Below, in pieces: positions 46,378 through 55,621 of a stretch of 64,000 nt of DNA. The position numbers were made by a program, and so were the translations under genes. This DNA comes from Hyphomicrobiales bacterium (lineage in GTDB: Bacteria > Pseudomonadota > Alphaproteobacteria > Rhizobiales > Rhizobiaceae), in the NCBI GenBank assembly GCA_900469965.1, contig UBZP01000022.1, positions 142,211-206,210 of the forward strand, given 5' to 3'. Under the pieces are notes generated by a model, which worked only from the letters and a program-made list of their open reading frames with translations, did not search any database and had not been told where the DNA came from. Each line of letters starts with the position of its first letter. The first letter of the stretch is position 1.

Positions 46378-46884
46378 ATGAAAACACTATCGATCGATGT
46401 GCGGCGAGCCGAGCCGCAGGACGCAGCGGCCATCTCCGAGGCCCATCGGGCGTCCTGGCTGCATGCCTATGCGGGCATCATTCCGCACAAGCCGCTGATG
46501 CAGATGGTCCAGCGGCGCGACGCGGCGTGGTGGCGCAAGGCGACCCGCGGGCCGGCGACGCTGCTCGTGCTCGATGTCGCCGGCGTGATTGCCGGCTATG
46601 CCACGCTCGGCCTGAACCGGGCGCGCGCCCTGCCGCAGGACGGCGAGATCTACGAGATCTACCTTCGGCCGGAATACCAGGGCCTCGGGCTCGGCCGGAT
46701 GCTGTTCGGCGAAAGCAAGCGGCTTCTAAAGTCGCTCGGCTGTGAGGGAATGGTGGTCTGGTGCCTGGAGGAAAGCGAGATGGCCGAGCGCTTCTTCCGT
46801 GCCGCCGGCGGGGTCGACATCGCCGAGGGGATGGAGGACTTCGGCGAGAAGGAACTGAAGAAGATCGGCTTCATCTTCCGTTAG
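46378..46884 (+). CDS. GNAT family N-acetyltransferase
   Basis: A 168-residue protein starting at MKTLSIDVRRAEPQD. The acetyl-CoA loop is RPEYQGLGLGRMLFGESKRL, preceded by GEIYEIYL. The region WLHAYAGIIPHKPL near residue 30 is typical of the RimI/YjcF-like GNATs of alphaproteobacteria. The substrate is unknown. The upstream frame to 46231 lacks family sequence and includes the promoter region. Confidence 0.88.
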   Translation: MKTLSIDVRRAEPQDAAAISEAHRASWLHAYAGIIPHKPLMQMVQRRDAAWWRKATRGPATLLVLDVAGVIAGYATLGLNRARALPQDGEIYEIYLRPEYQGLGLGRMLFGESKRLLKSLGCEGMVVWCLEESEMAERFFRAAGGVDIAEGMEDFGEKELKKIGFIFR

Positions 46885-47067
46885 AGGCCCATGGCGTCGG
46901 CGTCCTCCCGCGCCGTTGATTGACTTCTTCCATTCGAGCCATACCTGATCAGGCGATCGCACCTCTTTGTGAACACGGACGGGTGCGACGGAGGGCTGCC
47001 GGCGACGGTGGGTTCAGGTCATCGGCGACAGCGCTCTCCGGCACCCTTGCCTGGAGGAGAGGCTTGC

Positions 47068-47454
47068 ATGCGAACGACGGTTTTTTCTCTCGTCTTTCTT
47101 TCTGCCACCTGTCTCACGGCCGCCCACGCCCAGGAAGGCGATGCCTCGGCGGGCGAGACGGTCTTCAAGAAATGCGCGGTCTGTCATGTCGTCGACACCG
47201 ACACGAACAAGGTCGGCCCGTCGCTGCACGGCATCTTCGGGCGGGCCGCCGGCACGCATCCCGACTTCAAGTACTCGAACGCGATGGTGGAGGCGGGCAA
47301 GGCCGGCCTCGTCTGGGACGACGCCTCGCTGCGCGACTACCTGCACAATCCGAGGGCGAAGGTGAAGGGCACCAAGATGGTCTTTCCCGGTTTGAAGGAC
47401 GAAGGCGACATCACCAACCTGCTCGCCTATCTGAAGCAACACGCGATGCCGTAA
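47068..47454 (+). CDS. Class I cytochrome c, exported
   Basis: A 128-residue protein with signal peptide 1-21 (ending AHAQ) and a GGAGGAGAGG site before the ATG. The haem site is Cys36-x2-Cys39-His40 (CAVCH), and the axial Met is Met104 in TKMVFPG. It looks like mitochondrial or cytochrome c2-type proteins (VGPSLHGIFGR). It sits 133 bp before the oxidase genes, so it may be the electron donor to them; that is inferred from position. Confidence 0.9.
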   Translation: MRTTVFSLVFLSATCLTAAHAQEGDASAGETVFKKCAVCHVVDTDTNKVGPSLHGIFGRAAGTHPDFKYSNAMVEAGKAGLVWDDASLRDYLHNPRAKVKGTKMVFPGLKDEGDITNLLAYLKQHAMP

Positions 47455-47587
47455 GCGAAATCCGGCCGGACCCGGCCGGGCGGCAGCCTCTCCGGAGACG
47501 CAATTGCCTGCCATTTTCATTCGTGAGATAGTTGTAACGCAGATTGCAGATTGATGCCCACGGCCGATTCTGGCGGGAGGGACGGAT

Positions 47588-48421
47588 ATGGCAGTCGTAC
47601 TGGTGCTGGTGGCGATCGCGGTCGGGTCGGTGCTCTTTCACCTCCTGAGCCCCTGGTGGTGGACGCCGATCGCCTCCAACTGGAGCTACATCGACCACAC
47701 CCTCGTCATCACGTTCTGGATCACAGGCGCGGTGTTCGTCGCCGTCGTCCTGTTCGTGGCCTATTGCGTCTGGCGCTTCCGCCACGATCCCGGCCGGCGC
47801 GCCGCCTACGAACCGGAGAACCGCAGGCTCGAGAGCGGGCTCGCCGTCGGCACGGCCATCGGCGTCTTTGCCATGCTGGCGCCGGGGCTGTTCGTCTGGC
47901 ACCAGTTCATCACCGTTCCGTCGGAGGCTGCCGAGATCGAGATCGTCGGCCAGCAATGGCTGTGGAGCTTCCGGCTGCCGGGTGCGGACGGCAAGCTCGG
48001 GCGGGCCGAGACGCGCGACGTGGCGCCCGACAATTCGCTCGGGATCGACAAGGCCGATGCCGACGCACTGGACGACGTCGTCATCGAGGGAGGCGAACTG
48101 CACCTGCCGGTCGGCAAGCCGGTGAAGGTGCTGCTCCGCTCCATCGACGTGCTGCACGATTTCTACGTACCCGAGTTCCGCGCCAAGATGGACATGATCC
48201 CCGGCATGGTCACCTATTTCTGGCTGACGCCGACGCGCACCGGCACCTTCGACATCCTCTGCGCGGAACTCTGCGGGGTCGGGCATTCGCAGATGCGGGG
48301 CATGGTCGTGGTGGACAGCGAGGCCGACTACCAGACCTGGCTCGCCGAACAGGCGACATTCGAGCAATTGCAGGCCGCCCTGCCGGCCGCGACAACGGTG
48401 GCGGAGGCGCCCGGCAGATAG
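47588..48421 (+). CDS. coxM: Cytochrome c oxidase subunit II (CoxM type)
   Basis: A 277-residue protein with two membrane helices (about 1-20 as signal/anchor region and 40-62, then 85-105) and a periplasmic cupredoxin domain. The CuA site is Cys225-x3-Cys229-x3-His233-x2-Met236 (CAELCGVGHSQM). GQQWLWSF carries the electron-entry Trp. There is an insert of about 30 residues after the Trp (LGRAETRDVAPDNSLG). The order II-I-III-III-IV is that of the alternative oxidase coxMNOP of Bradyrhizobium. Confidence 0.88.
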   Translation: MAVVLVLVAIAVGSVLFHLLSPWWWTPIASNWSYIDHTLVITFWITGAVFVAVVLFVAYCVWRFRHDPGRRAAYEPENRRLESGLAVGTAIGVFAMLAPGLFVWHQFITVPSEAAEIEIVGQQWLWSFRLPGADGKLGRAETRDVAPDNSLGIDKADADALDDVVIEGGELHLPVGKPVKVLLRSIDVLHDFYVPEFRAKMDMIPGMVTYFWLTPTRTGTFDILCAELCGVGHSQMRGMVVVDSEADYQTWLAEQATFEQLQAALPAATTVAEAPGR

Positions 48422-48459
48422 GTCCCGGTCCGGGAGGGATCGGGAGAAGGAGGAGAACG

Positions 48460-50232
48460 ATGGTGGAAGCATCAGGGGCAGGCGACATCATTCCGCCCGC
48501 CGCGGTCGAGGACGTCGAGCTCTATCATCCGCACAGCTGGTGGACGCGCTACGTCTTCAGCCAGGATGCGAAGGTGATTGCCATCCAGTACAGCTGCACG
48601 GCGATCGCGATCGGCATGGTGGCGCTGGTGCTGTCCTGGCTGATGCGGATCCAGCTCGCCTTTCCCGGAGCGCTGACCTTCCTCGACGCCGAACGCTACT
48701 ACCAGTTCATCACCATGCACGGCATGATCATGGTGATCTACCTGCTCACCGCACTTTTCCTCGGCGGCTTCGGCAACTACCTGATCCCGCTGATGGTCGG
48801 TGCGCGCGACATGGTGTTTCCCTACGCCAACATGCTGAGCTACTGGCTCTACCTGCTCGCCGTCGCGGTGCTGGTGGCGAGCTTCTTCGCGTCCGGCGGC
48901 CCGACGGGGGCGGGCTGGACGCTCTACCCGCCGCAAGCGATCCTCTCCAATACGCCGGGCGGACAGGACTGGGGCATCGTCCTGATGCTGGTCTCGCTGA
49001 TCATCTTCATCATCGGCTTCACCATGGGCGGCCTCAACTACGCCGTCACCGTCCTGCAGGGGCGCACCCGGGGCATGACGCTGATGCGGATGCCGCTCAC
49101 GGTCTGGGGCATCTTCACCGCCACGGTGATGGCGCTGCTCGCCTTCCCGGCGCTGTTCGTCGCCTGCGTCATGATGCTGTTCGACCGGCTGGCCGGCACC
49201 AGCTTCTTCATGCCGGCGATCGTCGAGATGGGCGAGCAGTTGCAGCACGGCGGCGGCAGCCCGATCCTGTTCCAGCACCTGTTCTGGTTCTTCGGCCATC
49301 CGGAGGTCTACATCGTCGCGCTGCCGGCCTTCGGCATCGTCTCCGACCTGATCAGCACGCATGCGCGCAAGAACATCTTCGGCTATCGCATGATGGTCTG
49401 GGCGATCGTCATCATCGGTGCGCTGTCCTTCGTCGTCTGGGCGCACCACATGTATGTCAGCGGCATGAACCCCTATTTCGGCTTCTTCTTCGCCACGACG
49501 ACGCTGATCATCGCGGTGCCGACGGCGCTGAAGGTCTACAACTGGACGCTGACCCTGTGGCGCGGCAACATCCACCTGACGCTGCCGATGTTGTTCGCGC
49601 TCGCCTTCATCGTCACCTTCGTCAATGGCGGGCTGACGGGGCTGTTCCTCGGCAACGTCGTCGTCGACGTGCCGCTGTCGGATACGATGTTCGTCGTCGC
49701 CCATTTCCACATGGTGATGGGCGTGGCGCCGATCCTCGTGATCTTCGGGGCGATCTACCACTGGTATCCGAAGATCACCGGACGGATGCTGAACGAGGGC
49801 ATGGGCCAGCTGCATTTCTGGATCACCTTCCTCGGCGCCTACCTGATCTTCTTCCCGATGCACTATGTCGGGCTCGTCGGCGTTCCGCGGCGCTACAACG
49901 AGATCGGCGAGACCAGTTTCGTGCCGGCATCGGTGCATGACCTGAACATCTTCATCACGATCATGGCGCTCGTCGTCGGCGCGGCGCAGATCCTGTTCTT
50001 GTTCAACCTCGCCTGGAGCCTGCGGCACGGGCGCGAGGCCGGCGGCAATCCGTGGCGGGCGACGACGCTGGAATGGCAGACGCCGCAGACGCCGCCGGCG
50101 CACGGCAACTGGGGCAAGGACCTGCCCGTCGTCTACCGCTGGGCCTATGACTACAGCGTGCCGGGCGCGCCGGAGGACTTCATCCCGCAGAACCAGCCGG
50201 GCACCTACCCGACGCGGGAGGCCGGCGCATGA
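48460..50232 (+). CDS. coxN: Cytochrome c oxidase subunit I (CoxN type)
   Basis: A 590-residue, roughly 12-14-helix haem-copper oxidase subunit starting at MVEASGAGDII after a GGAGAAGGAGGAG site. WFFGHPEVYIV gives the covalent His/Tyr pair and the Glu of the A1 type; WAHHMYV the CuB ligands; AHFHMVMG haem ligands. The D-channel residues are kept: GNY, then Asp 11 residues later (GARD), then Asn (FPYAN). It reduces oxygen to water and pumps protons. It overlaps the next gene by 4 bp. Confidence 0.94.
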   Translation: MVEASGAGDIIPPAAVEDVELYHPHSWWTRYVFSQDAKVIAIQYSCTAIAIGMVALVLSWLMRIQLAFPGALTFLDAERYYQFITMHGMIMVIYLLTALFLGGFGNYLIPLMVGARDMVFPYANMLSYWLYLLAVAVLVASFFASGGPTGAGWTLYPPQAILSNTPGGQDWGIVLMLVSLIIFIIGFTMGGLNYAVTVLQGRTRGMTLMRMPLTVWGIFTATVMALLAFPALFVACVMMLFDRLAGTSFFMPAIVEMGEQLQHGGGSPILFQHLFWFFGHPEVYIVALPAFGIVSDLISTHARKNIFGYRMMVWAIVIIGALSFVVWAHHMYVSGMNPYFGFFFATTTLIIAVPTALKVYNWTLTLWRGNIHLTLPMLFALAFIVTFVNGGLTGLFLGNVVVDVPLSDTMFVVAHFHMVMGVAPILVIFGAIYHWYPKITGRMLNEGMGQLHFWITFLGAYLIFFPMHYVGLVGVPRRYNEIGETSFVPASVHDLNIFITIMALVVGAAQILFLFNLAWSLRHGREAGGNPWRATTLEWQTPQTPPAHGNWGKDLPVVYRWAYDYSVPGAPEDFIPQNQPGTYPTREAGA

Positions 50233-50945
50233 GCGCGATGCTTCTGTTCCTGTGCGTGATCGCGGCGATCGCCCTCTGGTGGTCGGCCGGGCAGGGATTG
50301 CTGTCGAAGCCCTGGCTGGAAGTCGGGATCGCCAGCGGACCGCGGGACGCGCACGATGCCGACCGGCCGAAGCTGCCTGCCCAGAAGGTCGGGCTCGGGG
50401 TCTTCCTCGCGGTCGTCGGCGCGCTGTTTACGCTCTTCATCAGCGCCTACCTGATGCGGGTGAACACGCAGGACTGGTGGGCAACGCCGGTGCCGCGGCT
50501 GCTCTACGTCAACACGGCGATCCTGTTCGCGAGCAGCCTCTGCCTGCACTGGGCGAAGGTCGAGGCGGTCCGCGGTCGGCGCGAGCAACTGAGGACGGCG
50601 ATGCTGGCCGGGCTCATGACCGCGCTCGCCTTCGTCACGGGACAGGTCTTCGCCTGGCGGCAGCTGGTGGCGGCGGGCTACCTGCTCGCCGACGATGCCG
50701 CCACCAGTTTCTTCTACGTGATCACGGGCATGCACGGGCTGCACATCCTCGGCGGCATGGTCGCGCTCGCTCGCGCCGCCCGCCTCGTGCGGACGGAGGC
50801 GATCGTCACCCCGCGGCTCAGGCTGAGCGTCGAGCTCTGCGCCACCTACTGGCATTTCATGCTGGCCGTCTGGCTGGTGCTGCTGGCGCTGTTTGCGGGC
50901 TGGGCCGGCAGCTTCGTCGCCTTCTGCCGGCAACTGATCACATAG
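50229..50945 (+). CDS. coxO: Cytochrome c oxidase subunit III-like (CoxO type)
   Basis: A 238-residue membrane protein with an N-terminal helix (3-25), a polar loop with the PKLPAQKVGL stretch, and then about five helices. FAWRQLVAAGYLL, GMHGLHILGGMV and YWHFMLAVWLVLLALF are the subunit III marks. It is the first of two subunit III-like genes. Starts within the stop of subunit I. Confidence 0.85.
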   Translation: MSAMLLFLCVIAAIALWWSAGQGLLSKPWLEVGIASGPRDAHDADRPKLPAQKVGLGVFLAVVGALFTLFISAYLMRVNTQDWWATPVPRLLYVNTAILFASSLCLHWAKVEAVRGRREQLRTAMLAGLMTALAFVTGQVFAWRQLVAAGYLLADDAATSFFYVITGMHGLHILGGMVALARAARLVRTEAIVTPRLRLSVELCATYWHFMLAVWLVLLALFAGWAGSFVAFCRQLIT

Positions 50946-50957
50946 GGAGAGCGGGTC

Positions 50958-51680
50958 ATGGCGCAGGTCGTTCAGACACATTCCCCGAAACCGCACCTGC
51001 CGCCGGACGGCCGGCAGGGCTTCGTGTCGGACTGGGCTTCGGACCAGCAGGTGTTCAAGAACGTCTCCTGGGGGAAGGCCATGATGTGGATCTTCCTGCT
51101 CAGCGACACCTTCATCTTCGGCTGCTTCCTGATCGCCTACATGACGGCGCGGATGTCCACCGTCGTGCCCTGGCCCAATCCCAGCGAAGTCTTCGCGCTG
51201 ACGATCGCCGGGCACGAGGTCCCGCTGATTTTGATCGCCATCATGACCTTCGTGCTGATCTCCTCCAGCGGCACGATGGCGATGGCGGTCAACTACGGCT
51301 ACCGGCGCGAACGGCGGATGACGGCAATACTGATGCTGCTGACGGCGATCTTCGGGGCGACCTTCGTCGGCATGCAGGCCTTCGAATGGACCAAGCTGAT
51401 CCACGAGGGCGTGCGGCCGTGGGAGAACCCGTGGGGGGCGGCGCAGTTCGGTTCGTCCTTCTTCATGATCACCGGGTTTCACGGAACCCACGTGACGATC
51501 GGGGTGATCTTCCTGCTGATCATCGCCCGGAAGGTCTGGCGCGGCGACTTCGACACCGAGCGACGCGGGTTCTTCACCAGTCGCAAGGGGCGCTACGAGA
51601 TCGTCGAGATCACCGGGCTCTACTGGCACTTCGTCGACCTGGTCTGGGTCTTCATCTTCGCGTTCTTCTATCTGTGGTGA
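50958..51680 (+). CDS. coxP: Cytochrome c oxidase subunit III-like (CoxP type)
   Basis: A 240-residue protein, 12 bp after the first subunit III. FLLSDTFIFGCFLIAYM, AFEWTKLIHEGV, FHGTHVTIGVIFL and YWHFVDLVWVFIFAFFYLW are the usual subunit III blocks. It carries a more complete set of family residues than the gene before it. Having two subunit III genes is what distinguishes coxMNOP from the main aa3 operon. Confidence 0.88.
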   Translation: MAQVVQTHSPKPHLPPDGRQGFVSDWASDQQVFKNVSWGKAMMWIFLLSDTFIFGCFLIAYMTARMSTVVPWPNPSEVFALTIAGHEVPLILIAIMTFVLISSSGTMAMAVNYGYRRERRMTAILMLLTAIFGATFVGMQAFEWTKLIHEGVRPWENPWGAAQFGSSFFMITGFHGTHVTIGVIFLLIIARKVWRGDFDTERRGFFTSRKGRYEIVEITGLYWHFVDLVWVFIFAFFYLW

Positions 51681-51689
51681 GGCAGCGTC

Positions 51690-52067
51690 ATGGCACAGGC
51701 AACCGTCGAGACCTCAGGGCATGGAGCCGCACCGGCAGCGGTCGGGACCGAGCACCAGCAGCACCCGATCAGGCTCTACCTGGTCGTGTGGGGGCTGCTC
51801 TTCGTGCTCAGCGTCTGCTCGTACATGGTGGATTATCTCGGCGTGCAGGGGCTGTGGCGCTGGTCGCTGATCATCATCTTCATGCTTCTGAAGGCGGGGC
51901 TCATCGTGGCGTTCTTCATGCACATGGCATGGGAGCGGCTGGCCCTGATCTATGCGATCCTGCTGCCCCCGGTCGCGGTGCTGGTCTTCGTCGCCCTGAT
52001 GGTGCCCGAGGCGCACTACACGCTTCTGACGAGGCTTGCCTTCTTCGGCGCAGCAGCCGGCAACTGA
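51690..52067 (+). CDS. Cytochrome c oxidase subunit IV-like protein
   Basis: A 125-residue protein with three membrane helices (about 27-47, 55-78 and 84-106). [18 protein letters not shown] is the signature of the prokaryotic subunit IV/CyoD-like family. It ends the oxidase operon, 9 bp after subunit III. Accessory role in assembly or stability of the oxidase. Confidence 0.85.
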   Translation: MAQATVETSGHGAAPAAVGTEHQQHPIRLYLVVWGLLFVLSVCSYMVDYLGVQGLWRWSLIIIFMLLKAGLIVAFFMHMAWERLALIYAILLPPVAVLVFVALMVPEAHYTLLTRLAFFGAAAGN

Positions 52068-52182
52068 GCCCGGTGCAGGCGCGATCAGGCCGGTCGCCGC
52101 CAGGCGCTACCAATGGATTGTTGCGTTGCAGCGCGTTTCGCTTTACGAAGCCGCGGACTTCCACTGCACTAACGGAGCGATC

Positions 52183-52716
52183 ATGCGCATCGATGCAATC
52201 TCCATCGGCAAGAACCCGCCGGAAGACGTCAACGTCATCGTCGAGGTTCCCGTCGGCGGTCACCCGATCAAGTACGAGATGGACAAGGATGCCGGCACGC
52301 TCGTCGTCGACCGCTTCCTCTACACGCCGATGACCTATCCGGGCAACTACGGCTTCGTGCCGCACACGCTGTCGGACGACGGCGACCCGATCGACGTGCT
52401 GATCGCCTCCACCCGGCCGCTGGTGCCGGGCTGCGTCATCAATGTCCGCCCGATCGGCGTGCTGATGATGGAGGACAATTCCGGCAAGGACGAGAAGATC
52501 ATCGCCGTACCCTCGCCGCACCTCACGCTGCGCTACGAAAAGGTCAAGGAATACACCGACCTGCCGGAGATCACGCTGAAGCAGATCGAGCACTTCTTCG
52601 AGCACTACAAGGACCTGGAGCCCGGCAAGTGGGTGAAGATCTACGGCTGGAAGGACGCCGCCACCGCGCGCGGCCTGATCAAGGAAGCCGTCGAACGCGC
52701 CAAGGCGCAGAAGTAA
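52183..52716 (+). CDS. ppa: Inorganic pyrophosphatase
   Basis: A 177-residue soluble family I pyrophosphatase starting at [29 protein letters not shown], and DGDPIDVL (the metal-binding Asp cluster DxDPxD) are visible, as is KVWKI-like [10 protein letters not shown]. It hydrolyses pyrophosphate from biosynthesis. The ATG at 52036 overlaps the oxidase operon and was rejected. Own promoter expected in the 115-bp gap. Confidence 0.96.
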   Translation: MRIDAISIGKNPPEDVNVIVEVPVGGHPIKYEMDKDAGTLVVDRFLYTPMTYPGNYGFVPHTLSDDGDPIDVLIASTRPLVPGCVINVRPIGVLMMEDNSGKDEKIIAVPSPHLTLRYEKVKEYTDLPEITLKQIEHFFEHYKDLEPGKWVKIYGWKDAATARGLIKEAVERAKAQK

Positions 52717-52770
52717 GTTTGCGAAGGGTCGGGGTTCCCCGCCACCGCTGGCTGCTATCGTCGCATCGCT

Positions 52771-53067
52771 TCAGGCGCCGAGCCCGCTGATGATATCCTC
52801 CGGGTCGCCCTCGATCCGGAGGATTTTCTTTCTCTGCGTTTCGCCGCTGACGAGGGTGACGGCGGATTTCGCGACGCCGGCGGCCTTGGCGACGACAGCG
52901 ACCAGGGCCTTGTTCGCCAGTCCCTTCTCCGGCACCGCGCGGACGCGGACCTTGAGGTGACGCTCGCCTTGGGCATCGGTTTCGATGCCGTCGATCGCGT
53001 CGCGGCCGCCGTTCGGCGTCAGCCGCACCGTCACGCTCACATAGCCGTCGTGCCGGCGAAAGGGCAT
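52771..53067 (-). CDS. DUF167 (YggU) family protein
   Basis: A 98-residue protein. LTPNGGRDAIDGI, LKVRVRAVPEKGLANKALVAV and LVSGETQRKKIL are the standard DUF167 blocks. Structure of relatives is known but function is not. It follows the YggT gene by 4 bp, a gene pair seen widely in proteobacteria. Convergent with ppa. Confidence 0.93.
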   Translation of the reverse strand: MPFRRHDGYVSVTVRLTPNGGRDAIDGIETDAQGERHLKVRVRAVPEKGLANKALVAVVAKAAGVAKSAVTLVSGETQRKKILRIEGDPEDIISGLGA

Positions 53068-53071
53068 GTCC

Positions 53072-53368
53072 TCAGATGCCGAGGAGCGCCGGCGCCAGCA
53101 CGCTGCGAATGATCTGCTCGAGGAAGAAGAGGATGATCAGCACAACGATCGGCGACAGGTCGACGCCGCCGAAATCCGGCAGGAAACGACGGATCGGGCG
53201 ATAGACGGGCTCGGTCAGGTTGTAGAGCGCGCGCCCGATCGAGGCGATCACCTGGTTGTTGGTGTTGATGACGTTGAACGCATAGAGCCAGGAAAATATG
53301 GCCGATGCGATGATGATGAACCACGCGATGCTGATGATGAACAGCAGGGTGTTGATGATCGCGATCAT
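53072..53368 (-). CDS. YggT family membrane protein
   Basis: A 98-residue protein with two membrane segments (about 5-27 and 70-92). Conserved blocks are YNLTEPVYRPIRRFLP and GGVDLSPIVVLIILFFLEQ. YggT proteins are linked to osmotic tolerance and cell division/septum assembly in other bacteria; here that is inference. The start is at MIAIINTL; the ATG at 53404 adds only polar residues. Co-transcribed with the DUF167 gene. Confidence 0.93.
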   Translation of the reverse strand: MIAIINTLLFIISIAWFIIIASAIFSWLYAFNVINTNNQVIASIGRALYNLTEPVYRPIRRFLPDFGGVDLSPIVVLIILFFLEQIIRSVLAPALLGI

Positions 53369-53507
53369 AGTCTTCTCGTCGTCTCCGGTTACTTGCGTCC
53401 ACATGTAGCCATTGGCCGTGCTGCCAGCAAGTGGCCCCTGTTCCTGCTACCGCAAACATGTTTAATGCGCGCCGTGCATCCCATCGTCGTGTGAAAGTGC
53501 AAGCTTC

Positions 53508-54758
53508 ATGTCCATGCCCACCGAGGGCCACCGGTTCGCCGCCTTCCGGCACCCCTCCTATGCCCGTTTCTTCGTCTCCCGGTTCCTGTACGGGTTCGCG
53601 ATGCAGGTCGTCAGCGTGGCGGTCGGCTGGCAGATGTACGATCTGACCGGCGATCCCTTCATGCTCGGCCTGATCGGGCTGATGCAGTTCGCGCCCTCGC
53701 TGGCCCTCATCCTCGTCACGGGGTCGGTGGCCGACCGCTACAACCGGCGCATGATCATGGCGGTCTGCCTGGTGGTCTGCACGCTCTGCGCCGCAGCGCT
53801 GCTCGCGTTGACGGAGTTCGGCCTGTTCGCGCCGGCCCCGGTCTTCGGCGTGCTTGTCGTCTTCGGCATCGCGCGCGCCTTTCTCGGCCCGGCCATGCAG
53901 TCGCTGGCGCCCAACCTGGTGCCGGAAAAGGACCTCTCCAATGCGATCGCATGGAACTCCACGGCGCAACAGACGGCGACGATCACCGGGCCGGTGACCG
54001 GGGGGCTGCTGTACGGGCTCGGCGTCACCGTGCCCTACGCCGTCGGAATCGCGATGTTCGTCGCCGCGTCCCTCGCCGTCATCTCGATCCCCAAGCCGCC
54101 GCAACGCATTTCCGGCGCCGCGAAGAGCTGGGAGAGCCTCGTCGCCGGGTTCCGCTACATCCGCGCGGAGAAGGTGGTCCTCGGCGCGATCTCGCTCGAC
54201 CTGTTCGCGGTGCTGCTCGGCGGCGCCGTCGCGCTGATGCCGGTGTTCGCCCGCGACATCCTGGTGCTCGGTCCCTGGGGGCTGGGCTTGTTGCGTTCGG
54301 CGCCCGGCGTCGGTTCCGTCGCGATGGCCTTCTGGCTTGCCGCGCATCCGATCCGCCATCGCGCAGGCGTGCTGATGCTGATCGGCGTCGGGCTGTTCGG
54401 GGTCGGCACCGTCGTGTTCGGGCTGTCGCAGTGGGCCTGGTTGTCGATCGCCGCGCTGGTGATCATGGGCGCCTCGGACATGATCTCGGTCTATGTCCGC
54501 AACTCGCTCGTCATGCTGTGGACGCCGGATGAGCTGCGCGGCCGCGTGACGGCGGTGAACATGGTCTTCATCGGCGCCTCGAACGAGCTCGGCGAGTTCC
54601 GGGCGGGCACGATGGCGGCGATGATCGGGGCGGTGCCGGCCGTGGTCATCGGCGGCATCGGCACGATCGCCGTCGCCGCCCTCTGGGCGGTCCGGTTCCC
54701 GAAGCTCCGCCGGATCGATTCGCTCGCGGTGCCGGACAGGCGCCGCCTGCCGGGATAG
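53508..54758 (+). CDS. MFS transporter, EntS/drug-efflux type (MFS_3)
   Basis: A 416-residue protein with about 10-12 membrane segments. It begins FAAFRHPSYARFFVSRFLYGFAMQ, the hallmark of the DHA3/EntS group. GSVADRYNRRM is the loop-2/3 motif. The substrate is likely a siderophore or drug, exported. It stands alone, divergent from the YggT pair and convergent with the glutamine amidotransferase-like gene. Confidence 0.9.
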   Translation: MSMPTEGHRFAAFRHPSYARFFVSRFLYGFAMQVVSVAVGWQMYDLTGDPFMLGLIGLMQFAPSLALILVTGSVADRYNRRMIMAVCLVVCTLCAAALLALTEFGLFAPAPVFGVLVVFGIARAFLGPAMQSLAPNLVPEKDLSNAIAWNSTAQQTATITGPVTGGLLYGLGVTVPYAVGIAMFVAASLAVISIPKPPQRISGAAKSWESLVAGFRYIRAEKVVLGAISLDLFAVLLGGAVALMPVFARDILVLGPWGLGLLRSAPGVGSVAMAFWLAAHPIRHRAGVLMLIGVGLFGVGTVVFGLSQWAWLSIAALVIMGASDMISVYVRNSLVMLWTPDELRGRVTAVNMVFIGASNELGEFRAGTMAAMIGAVPAVVIGGIGTIAVAALWAVRFPKLRRIDSLAVPDRRRLPG

Positions 54759-54767
54759 AGCGTCCGT

Positions 54768-55490
54768 TCAGTTCTCGTAGAAAATGCGGTCCAGGAAGCC
54801 CATCATCCACTGGCGCAGCGCGGCATCGTGCACGAGCCGGCCGTCGAGATGGGCGCTGCCGACCTGTGCCCCCGGCAGTTCGAAGCGCTGGGCCCCGTGC
54901 ACCACCCAGCGATGCATCATCGCCAGCGTCAGCTCGCCGTGGAACTGGATGCCCCAGGCATTGTTGCCGTAGCGATAGGCCTGGTTCTCATAGTGCTCGC
55001 CGGTGGCCAGCAGCGTGGCGCCGGAGGGGATCGTGAAACCCTCGCGGTGGAACTGGTAGACCATGGAGGGCCAAGTCATCAGTTCCCGGCCTTCCTCGGT
55101 GGGCTGCAGCGGATACCAGCCGATCTCCGTCATGCCGTCGACATGCGGGCCGACCTCGCCGCCGAGCTGGCGCACCAGCATCTGCGCGCCGAGACAGATG
55201 CCGAGAAAGGGCCGATCCTCGGACAGCGGCACCTGCAGCCAGTCGATCTCGCGCCTGATGTAGTCGAGGTGATCGTCGTTGGCGCTCATCGGGCCGCCGA
55301 AGACGACGGCGCCGGCATGGCCGTCGAGGGTTTCGGGCAGGGGGTCGTCGAGAACGGGACGGCGGATGTCCAGCGCGTATCCCGCCTGCTGGAGGATCTG
55401 GCCGACGCGGCCGGGGCTGGACCTTTCCTGATGCAGGATGATGAGGATCGGGCGGTCTTTCGGACCGGGCTTGCGCGGTATCTGAAGCAT
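54768..55490 (-). CDS. Class I glutamine amidotransferase-like protein (GuaA-domain family)
   Basis: About 240 residues from MLQIPRKPGP; an ATG at 55532 would add 14 charged residues, so the start is uncertain. The nucleophile Cys is in LGICLGAQML, and the catalytic His/Glu in IQFHGEL. The synthetase domain of GMP synthase is absent. These stand-alone proteins are often annotated GMP synthase-like; relatives hydrolyse gamma-glutamyl compounds, but no substrate is visible here. Confidence 0.88.
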   Translation of the reverse strand: MLQIPRKPGPKDRPILIILHQERSSPGRVGQILQQAGYALDIRRPVLDDPLPETLDGHAGAVVFGGPMSANDDHLDYIRREIDWLQVPLSEDRPFLGICLGAQMLVRQLGGEVGPHVDGMTEIGWYPLQPTEEGRELMTWPSMVYQFHREGFTIPSGATLLATGEHYENQAYRYGNNAWGIQFHGELTLAMMHRWVVHGAQRFELPGAQVGSAHLDGRLVHDAALRQWMMGFLDRIFYEN

Positions 55491-55621
55491 CTCGTCGGCT
55501 ATCCTGGCACGCTTCCCTTCCGGGTGCGACATTCTCCCGGCCGGCGCGCGATGCAATCCAAAATGTCAGAGGCAGTCTTTCCTGTCCACCCGATTGCGGA
55601 GCGCTGTGAAGGCGGATCCCC

